This document shows positions 1 to 8,989 of a DNA stretch of 64,000 nt, in pieces. Origin of the DNA: RPQJ01 sp963754535 (GTDB taxonomy: Bacteria; Pseudomonadota; Gammaproteobacteria; Steroidobacterales; Steroidobacteraceae). Every line of letters starts with the position of its first letter. The stretch's first letter is position 1. Under the pieces are notes generated by a model. The model was not told where the DNA came from. It ran no database searches and worked only from the letters and a program-made list of their open reading frames with translations. The stretch spans positions 156,095 through 220,094 of the forward strand of contig CAVWGG010000014.1 of NCBI GenBank assembly GCA_963754535.1. The letters run 5' to 3'. A program made the translations under genes and the position numbers.

Positions 1-2
1 CC

Positions 3-1370
3 GTCACGGTATTCTTCGTCGTCACGATGCCGATTTTCGCGCTGCTCGCGCAGTCGGGCGTGTCGATCGCATTTGCGTTCTACATCTGGGTCAGCATCTA
101 CGGCGTGATGGTCGTCTCGCAGATGTGGGCGTTCGCCGCCGATTCGTTCAACGTCAAGAGCGGCCAGCGTCTGTTCGTGGTGATCATGCTGGGCGCGAAC
201 CTGGGGGCGCTGGCCGGCGCCAAGACCACCCAGTTGCTGGCGGGCTCGCTGTCGTCGATCGGCCTGATGGTGCTGGCGGCGGTCATACTCGGCACAACGC
301 TGCTGCTCGCGGGGCCCGAGCGCGCGGCCGTGCCGGAAGGTTCGCGCGCCATTTCAGTGGAGCACGGCCGGCCCGTGCCGCGTCTGCTCGGCGGCATCGG
401 TCTCGTCCTGCGCGACCGCTACCTGTTGCTGATCGCGCTGCTCATCGTGCTGCTCAACTGGATCAACACGACGGGAGAATTCATCCTCGCCGATTTTGTG
501 AAGGCCGATGCCACGGCACGCGTCGCCGCGAGTGGAGGGGCGCTCGACCTCGGCACGCTGCTCACGGCGTTCTACGGCGACTTCCAGTTCTGGGTGACGC
601 TGGTCAGTTTCGGCATCCAGTTGTTCCTGGTCTCGCGCATCTTCCGGACGGTCGGCGTGCGCGGGGCGTTGCTCATCCAGCCGCTGATCGTGGCGGCTGG
701 TTATGGCGTACTGGCGCTGTCGCCCATGCTCGGCGGCTTCGTGCCGATCTTCACGCTTGTCCGCCTGATCAAGATCGCGGAGAACGGCATCGACTATTCG
801 TTGATGAACACCACGCGCCAGGCGTTGTTCCTGCCCGTCGACCGCGACTCCAAGTACGACGGCAAGACCGCCATCGACACGTTTTTCGTGCGTTTCGGCG
901 ACCTCATCCAGGCGCTGGCAGTGTACATCGGGCTCAACCACCTGCACTGGGATGCGCCTAAGTTCGCGCTGCTGAACCTGGTGCTTGCGTTCGCATGGAT
1001 TGTGCTCGCGGTGGCCATCGGCCGCGGTTTCAGCCGCAAGGCGCTCGAAAACGTCATGAACGTGGCGCCCGAGGCGGTCGAGGAAATCCCCGACCTGGTC
1101 TTTGCGCCGGGCCAGCCGTTCCTGCACCCCGTTTCGCCGACCGCATTCCGGGACGCGGATCCTGGCGACGTGCTGCATCTTCGCGCCTGCTGCGACGACG
1201 GCAAGCCGCTGCCGCACTGGGTGCGGTTCGACGTGCGTCAGCGCGCGTTCGTCGGCACGGCGCCGGCCGACGTCAAAATCGACGAGCTGCACATCGCAGT
1301 GATCGCGAGTGACGTCGACGGTCTCGAAGCGCGCGCCACGTTCGTCGTCAGGCGGTTCGTCACCACCTGA
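3..1370 (+). CDS. NTP/NTP-exchange (Npt/Tlc-like) or MFS-type transporter with cadherin-like C-terminal domain, 5' partial
   Basis: The reading frame is open to the left edge, so the first ATG at 27 is probably internal and the N-terminus lies outside the window. About ten hydrophobic segments span the first ~340 residues. The pattern, including a conserved stretch around NTTRQALFLPVDRDSKYDGK, resembles the Npt/Tlc ATP:ADP exchanger family and related MFS-fold permeases. About 90 hydrophilic residues follow the last membrane segment. They read like a dystroglycan-type cadherin (CADG/He_PIG) repeat: a PLPHWVRFD...FVGTAP core followed by an IAVIASDVDGLEA-type strand. This tail is unusual for the family. 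It converges on the next gene with only 9 bases between stop codons. Substrate is unknown; an inner-membrane transporter is well supported. Confidence 0.75.
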   Translation, partial: VTVFFVVTMPIFALLAQSGVSIAFAFYIWVSIYGVMVVSQMWAFAADSFNVKSGQRLFVVIMLGANLGALAGAKTTQLLAGSLSSIGLMVLAAVILGTTLLLAGPERAAVPEGSRAISVEHGRPVPRLLGGIGLVLRDRYLLLIALLIVLLNWINTTGEFILADFVKADATARVAASGGALDLGTLLTAFYGDFQFWVTLVSFGIQLFLVSRIFRTVGVRGALLIQPLIVAAGYGVLALSPMLGGFVPIFTLVRLIKIAENGIDYSLMNTTRQALFLPVDRDSKYDGKTAIDTFFVRFGDLIQALAVYIGLNHLHWDAPKFALLNLVLAFAWIVLAVAIGRGFSRKALENVMNVAPEAVEEIPDLVFAPGQPFLHPVSPTAFRDADPGDVLHLRACCDDGKPLPHWVRFDVRQRAFVGTAPADVKIDELHIAVIASDVDGLEARATFVVRRFVTT

Positions 1371-1379
1371 CGCACCGTG

Positions 1380-3272
1380 TCAGCGACCCGTGGCGGGGGT
1401 GCTCACAGCCGCAGGCAGTGCCAGCAGTGCATCGCGACGATCCAGGATCGCCTTGCGTCCCTTCGCGTCCAGCAGCTCTCCGAGCGACGTCTCGAGGCTG
1501 GACTCGTCCAGTGCCGCGACCCTGCGCCGAAGCTCTGCGCCTGCCGCAGGCGGTCGCGCCTTGAGGTAGGCGGGGAGCGACTTCGACGAGCCGAACGCGC
1601 GATCGTGCGCCGTGATGTAGACGAACCAGTCCTCGGAGTCGAACAACAGCGAGTCCGGCGTGCGGCCTTCGTTGCCAATCAGAGTATCGAACGCGTAGAC
1701 GAGCTGGAACTGCGGCTCTGCGCCGCACCAGCCGCCGCCACGCAACTGTTGCTGCTGCACCTCGGCCTGCGTCACCCACTTGAGCGGACGCCCCTGCAGC
1801 ACGCCCCGCTGGCCCTGGACTTCGCGTTCGACCGTGACTGGCACGATGCCGAGCCCGAGCTGGCGGTCGAGCCGGTACGCCGCGACTTCCTTGCGGGCAG
1901 CGCCAGCCGTGCGCACCTGGAAAATCGCGGGAATCCGCTTGCCACCATGGTTCACGGAGACGTTCGTCTCGTTGGGGCCGCGCGGGCCGTCCACCGTCGC
2001 TTCGCCATCGCGCAACGCGGCCAGCACGCTCGCGTCGTCGAGTTCGTTCGGTGCGACGAACAGGCCCTCGGGCTTGAGTGGCACCGCCGCCGGTTCGCCG
2101 GCATACCGGACGCTGAGACCGGACGGCTCGATGAACAGCGCCGCTGCGCGTCCCTTGTAGGCCGCCCGGTTCATGCCCGCATCCAGTTTCACCACGCGCC
2201 CGTCGAAGCGCGACGCTGCGCGCTGATCGCGGGTGGGGGTGTGGCCAACCACCAGCCGGGCGACGCCGAACTGTTGCAGCAGCGGCAGCATCACGTCCGC
2301 CTCGGCCACTTCGTTGCACAGCGCGGCGCCGCGATACCAGTTGGGCCCGTCCGCCGACAGCAGGTCGCTGTTGGCAGCGGTGGCGAACCGCTGCACGGCA
2401 TCGGTGAGTGCGCCATCCGTCGTGCCGCCACCCGCCGACGCGGCTGCCGTCATCACCGCGAGGCGTTCCCGGGCCAGCTTCGAGCGGGCGCGGTATTCGT
2501 CGCCGGGCTGCAGCAACCCGGCCTGCTCGAGGCGACCCTCGAGGCCGAGGTAATCGGTCAGCGCCGTGCGATAGCGCAGGTTCACTTCCGGCAGGCTCAT
2601 GCCGCGCAGCACGTTCGACGGCCCCGCGTGCATAAAGAGGGTGTCGTTGACTGCAATTGCCACCGGCAGCGAGAGCAGCCATTTTCCGTACTTGCCCCCG
2701 GGGCCGAGCGCCGCGCGGTGGCCGAAGTAGCCCGGTGGAAATTTCTGGTCGAATGCAGCACCGGAGCCGGGGCCTTGCGCCGCTTCCCATGCCTTGCGCC
2801 GGTCCGCGCGTTCGGCGGCGGATTCGACGTCCACGTAACTGGCGTACTCGCCCGGGTCGACGTAGCGCAGGTCACCGAGCACGTTCATCGCCTCGTGGTT
2901 ACCGAGGACGACGTGCAGCTGGCCACCGGCTGTCGTGGCCTCGCCCTGCAGTCGCATCAGCAGGTCCAGGACCTTGCGCGAATCGGCGCCGCGGTCGAGC
3001 AGGTCGCCGAGGCTCACGACGTGCGTGCGTCCGGCAGCCCAGTGGTCCTGCGCGTCGACGATGCCCGTCTCGCGCAGCAGCGTGAGCAGTTCCGTGTACG
3101 CGCCGTGCACGTCGGCGAAGGCCACGACGCGGTCGACACCCTTGAACTGAACCTGGGCTGATGGTGCGGTGGCCGGTGGCGCCGATGGGCTCGAGGCAGC
3201 GGCCAGCGTGCTTGCAGCAGGCATGCTGATAAGGCACGCGAGGACGAGCTTCGACAGACGGAGATTCAGCAT
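1380..3272 (-). CDS. Secreted PPP-family metallophosphatase fused to a kinase-fold-like C-terminal domain
   Basis: The protein has 630 residues from the ATG at 3272, chosen because it gives a signal peptide (KLVLACLISMPAASTLAAA); in-frame codons upstream add only a charged leader. The N-terminal half is a calcineurin-like/PPP phosphatase with all metal motifs: DVHG at 54-57, GDLLDRG at 89-95, GNHE at 124-127, FMHAG with His215 and GHTPT at 343-347. This resembles the Shewanella-like phosphatases. Residues ~440-600 look like a second domain. KEVAAYRLDRQLGLG (461 on) resembles the kinase N-lobe Glu helix, and FDTLIGNEGRTPD (528-540) plus ITAHDRAF (553-560) resemble the catalytic and metal-binding segments of HipA/PI4K/FAM20-type kinases, with altered residues. 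The start is 10 bases from the stop of the upstream kinase-like gene, suggesting co-translation. Phosphatase call is strong; the kinase-like tail is inference and may be inactive. Confidence 0.8.
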   Translation of the reverse strand: MLNLRLSKLVLACLISMPAASTLAAASSPSAPPATAPSAQVQFKGVDRVVAFADVHGAYTELLTLLRETGIVDAQDHWAAGRTHVVSLGDLLDRGADSRKVLDLLMRLQGEATTAGGQLHVVLGNHEAMNVLGDLRYVDPGEYASYVDVESAAERADRRKAWEAAQGPGSGAAFDQKFPPGYFGHRAALGPGGKYGKWLLSLPVAIAVNDTLFMHAGPSNVLRGMSLPEVNLRYRTALTDYLGLEGRLEQAGLLQPGDEYRARSKLARERLAVMTAAASAGGGTTDGALTDAVQRFATAANSDLLSADGPNWYRGAALCNEVAEADVMLPLLQQFGVARLVVGHTPTRDQRAASRFDGRVVKLDAGMNRAAYKGRAAALFIEPSGLSVRYAGEPAAVPLKPEGLFVAPNELDDASVLAALRDGEATVDGPRGPNETNVSVNHGGKRIPAIFQVRTAGAARKEVAAYRLDRQLGLGIVPVTVEREVQGQRGVLQGRPLKWVTQAEVQQQQLRGGGWCGAEPQFQLVYAFDTLIGNEGRTPDSLLFDSEDWFVYITAHDRAFGSSKSLPAYLKARPPAAGAELRRRVAALDESSLETSLGELLDAKGRKAILDRRDALLALPAAVSTPATGR

Positions 3273-3282
3273 CCTTGCGTCC

Positions 3283-4266
3283 TCAGTTTGGAGTCGCCAC
3301 CACGGCGATCTCACCGGCATCGATGCGCTGGAGCAGGCGGACCAGCAGGCGATTCACGGCGGAGATCTCGCTCTTCGTGAGGCCCATCTGCAGGTCGTTG
3401 CCTTTGCGCCGCACGCCGCGCAACGGGGCAAGGTTCGGCCCAAGGGCGACGGGGACGTAGCGATCGCCTTCGAGCTTCCATTGGGCCAGCACGCCGAGTC
3501 GCTGCTCGAGCACCGGCACGGTGATCGCGCGCAGCTTCGCGACCGTATCGGCCGGCAAACGGCTCACGCGGATATCCTTCCACGCCTCGCCCCGATCGCT
3601 GTCCTTGGACGCGAAGGCAACGCCGTGATCGATGGAGAACACACGGGCGCCGGTCGGCGACTTGCCGATGAGGAAATTGCCGACGTTCGAATCACGGTGC
3701 TCGATCAGGTAGGTCAGAACGTTGAGCTGCCCGATGTGACGCGCGTACACGGCATCGGCGTCGAAGCGGGCGGGATCGTAGACGTCGGCGACCACGGCGA
3801 TGTCGCTCAGCCAGTACTGCAGCACGGCCAGCACCTGGTCGGCGGACGAGAACGTCCGCGCGACGCCGGCCTGGTACTGCACGAAATCCTGGCGCGGAAT
3901 CATGCGCAGCGCCGTGGGCGGCACCACGTACTCGGCGGGGTCGATGAAGAGCTTCTGCAGTTCGTAGGCCGCGAGGTCGTAACGCGGCACGTTGTTGAAC
4001 GTTTCGGCGCCGGGCTCGGCCTTGCGCAGCTTGACGCGCAGCGGCGGCGCGCCACCGAGGGAAACGTCCGCCCGCAGCGTGATGTCGCCCTTCGCCTTGG
4101 GGCGGCTGATCTCGGCCTGGGTGATGACCAGCGGTTCGGCGGCGAGCAGGCGCTCGAGGTCGGCGATCGGCTGGGTGATGTTGGCGTCCTGCGCCACGGC
4201 CGTGGCTGCCAGCCCGAGCAGCAAAGGCAGTGCGAACAGGCGCGCAGGTACCCTCTTCGTGTTCAT
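3283..4266 (-). CDS. Secreted kinase-fold protein (PI3/4K, HipA or FAM20-like), probably periplasmic
   Basis: The 327-residue protein starts after a good GGGAGG ribosome site and has a signal peptide ending near ATAVAQ. I see kinase-like hallmarks. LRVKLRK (76-82) could hold the ATP-binding lysine. YDLAAYELQKLF (96-107) resembles the N-lobe Glu helix, with Glu102. EHRDSNVGNFLI (189-200) resembles the catalytic HxDxxxxN loop, and FSIDHGVAF (210-218) resembles the metal-binding DHG of bacterial phosphatidylinositol-kinase-like proteins. It is followed 10 bases on by the phosphatase/kinase-like fusion and preceded 26 bases by an ArnT-like glycosyltransferase. Exported kinases of this kind are rare in bacteria and the periplasm has no known ATP supply, so substrate and activity are open. 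The alternative is a secreted protein of unknown function that kept the fold. Confidence 0.6.
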   Translation of the reverse strand: MNTKRVPARLFALPLLLGLAATAVAQDANITQPIADLERLLAAEPLVITQAEISRPKAKGDITLRADVSLGGAPPLRVKLRKAEPGAETFNNVPRYDLAAYELQKLFIDPAEYVVPPTALRMIPRQDFVQYQAGVARTFSSADQVLAVLQYWLSDIAVVADVYDPARFDADAVYARHIGQLNVLTYLIEHRDSNVGNFLIGKSPTGARVFSIDHGVAFASKDSDRGEAWKDIRVSRLPADTVAKLRAITVPVLEQRLGVLAQWKLEGDRYVPVALGPNLAPLRGVRRKGNDLQMGLTKSEISAVNRLLVRLLQRIDAGEIAVVATPN

Positions 4267-4292
4267 CGGTCTCCCTCCCTCGTCGGAGATAA

Positions 4293-5795
4293 TTATCGCG
4301 TCGAAGGTTCCACGGTGAAGAACCGGATGTCGTTGCCGTCCGCGAAGACCGTGCCGATTTCCGCCGGCAGCGCGCCACAGGCCGCCAGCGCGGCGTCGAA
4401 CTTTTCCGTGCGCCGCGCCTTGATTGCGAAGACGTCCCGATCTGCGTCACCGACCTCGTCGCACAGGGTTTCTTCGGACAGGTACTTCGAATACTCGAAC
4501 CGGTGCTCGCCGAGCTGGATGCCTTCGACGGGCACGTCCAGGTACACATTCAGGCCGTAGTACGGGCGCATGCCGACGAACACGATGCGGTCCACCTTGC
4601 GACCCTGCAGCAGCGTCGAGACCTGCGCTGCGATGTGGCGCGCGTCCCGGTCCGTGTGCCAGTACGCGAGGACACCCTTCAGCGTGAGCAGGGCGGCGAG
4701 GGTGATGCCCGCGATCCAGGCAATTCGCCGGCCTGTGCACACGCTCGATCCCGACAACGCGCGCGCCATCATGAGCGCGAGCGGCACGAACAATGGCAGC
4801 ACGTAGAGCTGCAGCCGGGATCGCGCGAGGAAAAACACCGCGAGCGGCAGCAGCAGCCAGTACGCCAGCAGCAGCCAGTCGCGGTTGCGTTCGCGCAGGC
4901 GGGTCCTGAACGCTCGCCAGGCGGCGGCCGGGCCGCCAGCCGCAACGACCGCCAGCGGCGACCACGGCAGGGTGCCGATGATGAGCATCGGCAGGTAGAC
5001 CTCGAATGCCCCGTACCATTGCGCATTGCGGTCATGTACCGCCGTAAAGACGCGGTCGTAGACCTCGTAGCCGAGGAAGTAGCCGAGCCGGTCTGGTTGT
5101 TGGGCTACCACGACGCCGAACCACGTGAACGCGACGACTGCGAACAGCAGCAGGCCCAGGGGCAGGAGCATCGGCTTCAGGCGTGGTCGCTCATGGATCC
5201 CGAGGTACAGCAGCATCGCGAACAGCGGCAGCAGCCCCGGCGGCCCCTTGGTCATGAACGCGAGGCCCCAGCCCAGCCACATGAGCACGAACCAGCGCCG
5301 GGCGTCGGGCCCTTCACGCGACCACGCCTCGACGAAGGCATACATCGCCGCCGTCTCGAACAGGACGAGCAGGGGATCCGTCGAGACGATGTTCGAGGCA
5401 ATGGCGGGTGCGAACGACAACCCCCAGACGATCGCGGGCAGCCAGGGGCGTTGCGGGCACAACCGGCGACCGAGTCCGAACACGAACAGCCCGGTGCCGA
5501 TGTACGCAAGCGCGCTCGGCAGGCGCGCAGCCCATTCGTTGTGGCCGAGTGCGGCAAAGCTCGCGGCGAGCGCCCAGTACGTCATCGCCGGCTTGGTCAG
5601 GTGCGGATGCTCGCCGTCGATGCTGGGAATGAGCCAGTCGCCGCTTTCGTGCATGTTGATGCCGGCGGAACTGTACCTGCCCTCGTCGGGCTCCCAGATG
5701 CCGCGCGTGCCCTGGAATGCGAAAGCCATCAGGCACAGCACCGCGACCAGCCAGAGCGGGCTCCGCGGCGACCGGACATTGGGCGCAGCTGACAT
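4293..5795 (-). CDS. ArnT-like lipid-linked-sugar glycosyltransferase (GT83/PMT superfamily)
   Basis: A 500-residue polytopic membrane protein with about eleven hydrophobic segments in its first 380 residues and a soluble C-terminal part. Family features are the periplasmic acidic loop WEPDEGRYSS near residue 35, a HLTKPAMTYW segment, and FMTKGPPGLLP in the middle. ArnT-type enzymes move a sugar from an undecaprenyl carrier onto lipid A or other envelope acceptors on the outer face of the inner membrane. It starts 9 bases after aceK ends and its stop is 26 bases before the kinase-fold gene, so all four minus-strand genes could share a transcript. No other aminoarabinose genes are nearby, so the transferred sugar and acceptor cannot be named. 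Confidence 0.8.
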   Translation of the reverse strand: MSAAPNVRSPRSPLWLVAVLCLMAFAFQGTRGIWEPDEGRYSSAGINMHESGDWLIPSIDGEHPHLTKPAMTYWALAASFAALGHNEWAARLPSALAYIGTGLFVFGLGRRLCPQRPWLPAIVWGLSFAPAIASNIVSTDPLLVLFETAAMYAFVEAWSREGPDARRWFVLMWLGWGLAFMTKGPPGLLPLFAMLLYLGIHERPRLKPMLLPLGLLLFAVVAFTWFGVVVAQQPDRLGYFLGYEVYDRVFTAVHDRNAQWYGAFEVYLPMLIIGTLPWSPLAVVAAGGPAAAWRAFRTRLRERNRDWLLLAYWLLLPLAVFFLARSRLQLYVLPLFVPLALMMARALSGSSVCTGRRIAWIAGITLAALLTLKGVLAYWHTDRDARHIAAQVSTLLQGRKVDRIVFVGMRPYYGLNVYLDVPVEGIQLGEHRFEYSKYLSEETLCDEVGDADRDVFAIKARRTEKFDAALAACGALPAEIGTVFADGNDIRFFTVEPSTR

Positions 5796-5804
5796 CAGGA
5801 GTCG

Positions 5805-7556
5805 CTACAGGCTGCTGAAGACCCGGACACGGTGCCGGTGGTACGGCAGGACCTCGAGCAGCTCGCCCTCGCGCAGGCGCTCCTGGATGCCGCGCCACCA
5901 TTCGGCGGTGAGCACCTCGCCGTGGGCGTCGAGGAAGACCTGCTTGAGGTGCGGGTCGAAGCCGAGGAAGTTGATGAACGTCTCGGGAAACACGTCGCTC
6001 TCGCCGACGTAGAACCAGGCGTCGGCGCGCATGTCGTCTTCGTCGTGCTGCGACTGCGGGATCTCGCGGAAGCGGCAATCCGTGACGAGGCACAGTTCGT
6101 CGTAGTCGTAGAAGATCACGCGGCCGTGCCGCGTCACGCCGAAATTCTTGAGCAGCAGGTCGCCCGGGAAGATGTTGGTGACCGCGAGGTCGCGGATGGC
6201 CTGGCCGTATTCGATCACGGCCTTCTCGGCCTCCTCGCGGCTGGCCGAGCGCAGGTAGAGGTTGAGGGGCGTCATCCGCCGCTCGATGTAGACGTGGTCG
6301 ATGATGACGTCGTCGCCCTCGAAGTGCACCGTGCGCGCGGCTTCCTTCTGCAGTTCCTCGAGCAGCTCCGCGGAGAAACGCGAGCGCGGGAACTTGATGC
6401 GCTTGAATTCCTGCGCGTCCACCAGGCGCCCGGCGCGGTCGTGCTTGAAGACGAGCTCGTACTTGGTCAGCACGTCCTCGCGCAGGATGTTCTTCTGGTA
6501 CGGGAACTTGTCGCGGATCAGCTTGAACACGACGTCGAACGACGGCAGCGTGAAGCAGATCATCACCAGGCCGCGCTCGCCCGGCGCGAGGATGAAGTCG
6601 TCGTTCGACTGCTGCAGGTGGCCGAACAGCTCGCGGTAGCGCTCGGTCTTGCCTTGCTTGGCGCGGCCGAGCACGGTGAACAGCTCGCTGACGCGCTTGC
6701 GCGGCAGGATCGTCTTCAGGAACTTGACGACTTCGCCGACGTGGGCGAGGTCGACGTGGAAATACGAGCGCGTGAAGCTGAAGAGCACGCTGACCGTGCC
6801 TTCCTCGAGCATGATGGCGTCGACCACCACGCCGCTGTCGCCGTTGCGCAGCGAAACCACGAACGGCATCGTCCAGCCGCGGCCGTTGATGCGGCCCACG
6901 AGGTAGGCGCGCGTCATCTGGTAGAAGACCTTCTTGATGACCTCGACCGATTCGATCGCGCGGCGCTCCCTGCCGGAGTTGGCGAGGGCCTTCACTTCGT
7001 CGGCGATCAGCTTGACGCTGTGCTCGAAGTCGCGGTACGGCGTGCGGAAGCTGAAGTCGGCCAGCAGCTCCTCGGCGAGCAGGTCGATGTCGCCGCGGTT
7101 GGCGTAGACCTTGGTTTCGACGTGCGTGCGCACGTTGCCGAGCGGGTCGAGGTCGAGCGCGATGAACTCGACGGCCGGGTCTACGCCCACGGTGCCGAAG
7201 GTCTTGCGCGTGACCGAGCTGAAGAACGTCTTGATGAATTCGTTGTCCGGCAGCGGATCGATGAGCTCGTCGAACCGGCGCTTGATGCTCGACCAGATCG
7301 CGCGCTCGTGCACGTCCTCGCCGAGGCGGTGGCGCATCAGCTCGACGCTGCCCGTGACGTACTTGTCGTAGAGCTCGATGCGTTCGACCGCGTCTTTCTG
7401 GCTGCCACGCCAGTCGCGCTCCTCGAAGCGCTGCGGCGCGCGGCGCGTGACCGAGCGGAATTCCGCGTTGTAGTCCGCGAAGGCGTCGACCAGCAGCTGG
7501 GCGCAGTCTGCGACCAGCGTGTCGCGTGACGAGGGCTGTGCGACGGTCAGGTTCAT
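5805..7556 (-). CDS. aceK: Isocitrate dehydrogenase kinase/phosphatase
   Basis: 583 residues, close to the usual ~578 of AceK, and collinear throughout. It is the bifunctional cytoplasmic enzyme that phosphorylates and dephosphorylates NADP isocitrate dehydrogenase to set flux between the TCA cycle and the glyoxylate bypass. The C-terminal kinase core is visible: FPGDLLLKNFGV as the catalytic/Asn loop and FYDYDELC as the metal-binding segment. Its likely substrate gene, icd, lies immediately upstream on the same strand 43 bases away, rather than the aceBA genes seen in enterics. The Icd here keeps the serine AceK modifies. No isocitrate lyase or malate synthase gene is in the window. Confidence 0.96.
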   Translation of the reverse strand: MNLTVAQPSSRDTLVADCAQLLVDAFADYNAEFRSVTRRAPQRFEERDWRGSQKDAVERIELYDKYVTGSVELMRHRLGEDVHERAIWSSIKRRFDELIDPLPDNEFIKTFFSSVTRKTFGTVGVDPAVEFIALDLDPLGNVRTHVETKVYANRGDIDLLAEELLADFSFRTPYRDFEHSVKLIADEVKALANSGRERRAIESVEVIKKVFYQMTRAYLVGRINGRGWTMPFVVSLRNGDSGVVVDAIMLEEGTVSVLFSFTRSYFHVDLAHVGEVVKFLKTILPRKRVSELFTVLGRAKQGKTERYRELFGHLQQSNDDFILAPGERGLVMICFTLPSFDVVFKLIRDKFPYQKNILREDVLTKYELVFKHDRAGRLVDAQEFKRIKFPRSRFSAELLEELQKEAARTVHFEGDDVIIDHVYIERRMTPLNLYLRSASREEAEKAVIEYGQAIRDLAVTNIFPGDLLLKNFGVTRHGRVIFYDYDELCLVTDCRFREIPQSQHDEDDMRADAWFYVGESDVFPETFINFLGFDPHLKQVFLDAHGEVLTAEWWRGIQERLREGELLEVLPYHRHRVRVFSSL

Positions 7557-7599
7557 CGTTGAAACGTTCCTTGCGTCGCCCAGCCCAGCCCGGATCCGC

Positions 7600-8901
7600 T
7601 CAGAGGTTGCGGATCAGCACGTCGCCGAATTCGCTGCACCTGACCTCGGTGGCGCCCGGCATGAGGCGCGCGAAGTCGTAAGTGACCGTCTTCTGGCCGA
7701 TGCTCTTGTCCATCGCGTCGATGATGGCGTCCGCCGCCTCGAACCATCCCATGTAGCGCAGCATCATCTCGCCCGACAGGATTACCGAGCCCGGGTTCAC
7801 CTTGTCGAGGTTGGCGTACTTCGGCGCCGTGCCGTGCGTGGCCTCGAACACCGCGTGGCCCGTCATGTAGTTGACGTTGCCGCCCGGTGCGATGCCGATG
7901 CCGCCCACCTGCGCCGCGAGCGCGTCGGAGAGGTAGTCGCCGTTCAAGTTCATCGTCGCGATGACGTCGAACTCTTCGGGGCGCGTCAGCACCTGCTGCA
8001 GCGTGATGTCGGCGATGGCGTCCTTGATGATGACCTTGCCCGCGGCCTTGGCCGCATCCTGCTCGGCATTGGCGGCCTTCTCGCCCTTCGCGGCCTTGGT
8101 GCGCTCCCACTGGTCCCAGGTGTAGGTCTGGGCCGCGAATTCACGCTCGGCGAGCCCATAGCACCAGTTCCGGAACGCGCCTTCCGTGAACTTCATGATG
8201 TTGCCCTTGTGCACGATCGTCACGCTCTTGCGCTTGTTGACGATCGCGTACTCGATGGCGGCGCGGAAGAGGCGCTCGGTGCCTTCCTGCGAGACGGCCT
8301 TGATGCCGATGCCCGAGGTGTCCGGGAAACGGATCTTGCCGTAGAGCTTGGGGAAGGCTTCCTTGAACAGCTTCTTGAATTTCTCGTTCTCGGGGCTGCC
8401 CTGCTCGAATTCGATGCCGGCGTAGATGTCCTCGGTGTTTTCACGAAAGATCACCATGTCCACCTTCTCCGGGGCCTTGACCGGGGAGGGCACGCCCTTG
8501 AACCAGCGCACCGGGCGCAGGCAGACGTAGAGGTCGAGCATCTGGCGCAGCGCGACGTTCAGCGAGCGGATGCCGCCGCCGATCGGCGTCGTGAGCGGAC
8601 CCTTGATCGAGACCAGGTATTCGCGGCAGGCCTCGACGGTTTCGTCCGGCAGCCAAGTGTTGAAGAGGTCGTTGGCCTTCTGGCCGGCATAGACCTCCAT
8701 CCAGTGAATCTTGCGCTTGCCGCCGTAGGCCTTGGCGACCGCGGCGTCGAGCACGCGCACCGAGGCGCGCCAGATGTCGGGACCCGTGCCGTCGCCTTCG
8801 ATGAAGGGGATGATGGGCTGGTCCGGAACGACGAGCTTGCCGTTCGTAATCGTGATTTTCTGGCCCTGCGGGGGCACGTTGAGCTTGACCGCGGTGGACA
8901 T
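7600..8901 (-). CDS. icd: NADP-dependent isocitrate dehydrogenase
   Basis: 433 residues from the ATG at 8901; the frame is open further upstream but that extension is arginine-rich antisense of the next gene and is not protein-like. The sequence is a standard bacterial homodimeric ICDH. PFIEGDGTGPDIW begins the Rossmann-like fold, and GGGIRSLNVALRQ places a serine at exactly residue 113, the AceK phosphorylation site in E. coli. FRENTEDIYAGIEF supplies the active-site tyrosine region, and TGHAVFEATHGTAP lies in the cofactor region. It oxidatively decarboxylates isocitrate to 2-oxoglutarate. An insertion rich in Ala, Lys and Glu near WERTKAAKGEKAANAEQD is seen in many proteobacterial versions. 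It leads directly into aceK. Confidence 0.96.
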   Translation of the reverse strand: MSTAVKLNVPPQGQKITITNGKLVVPDQPIIPFIEGDGTGPDIWRASVRVLDAAVAKAYGGKRKIHWMEVYAGQKANDLFNTWLPDETVEACREYLVSIKGPLTTPIGGGIRSLNVALRQMLDLYVCLRPVRWFKGVPSPVKAPEKVDMVIFRENTEDIYAGIEFEQGSPENEKFKKLFKEAFPKLYGKIRFPDTSGIGIKAVSQEGTERLFRAAIEYAIVNKRKSVTIVHKGNIMKFTEGAFRNWCYGLAEREFAAQTYTWDQWERTKAAKGEKAANAEQDAAKAAGKVIIKDAIADITLQQVLTRPEEFDVIATMNLNGDYLSDALAAQVGGIGIAPGGNVNYMTGHAVFEATHGTAPKYANLDKVNPGSVILSGEMMLRYMGWFEAADAIIDAMDKSIGQKTVTYDFARLMPGATEVRCSEFGDVLIRNL

Positions 8902-8989
8902 CACCTGGCTCCGGTGGATCTGTGTTTTGTTGAAAAACGGGGCTGAAATGCTAGCACAGCGGCCCCCTCGCCGGGACCGCGCTTGCAGG

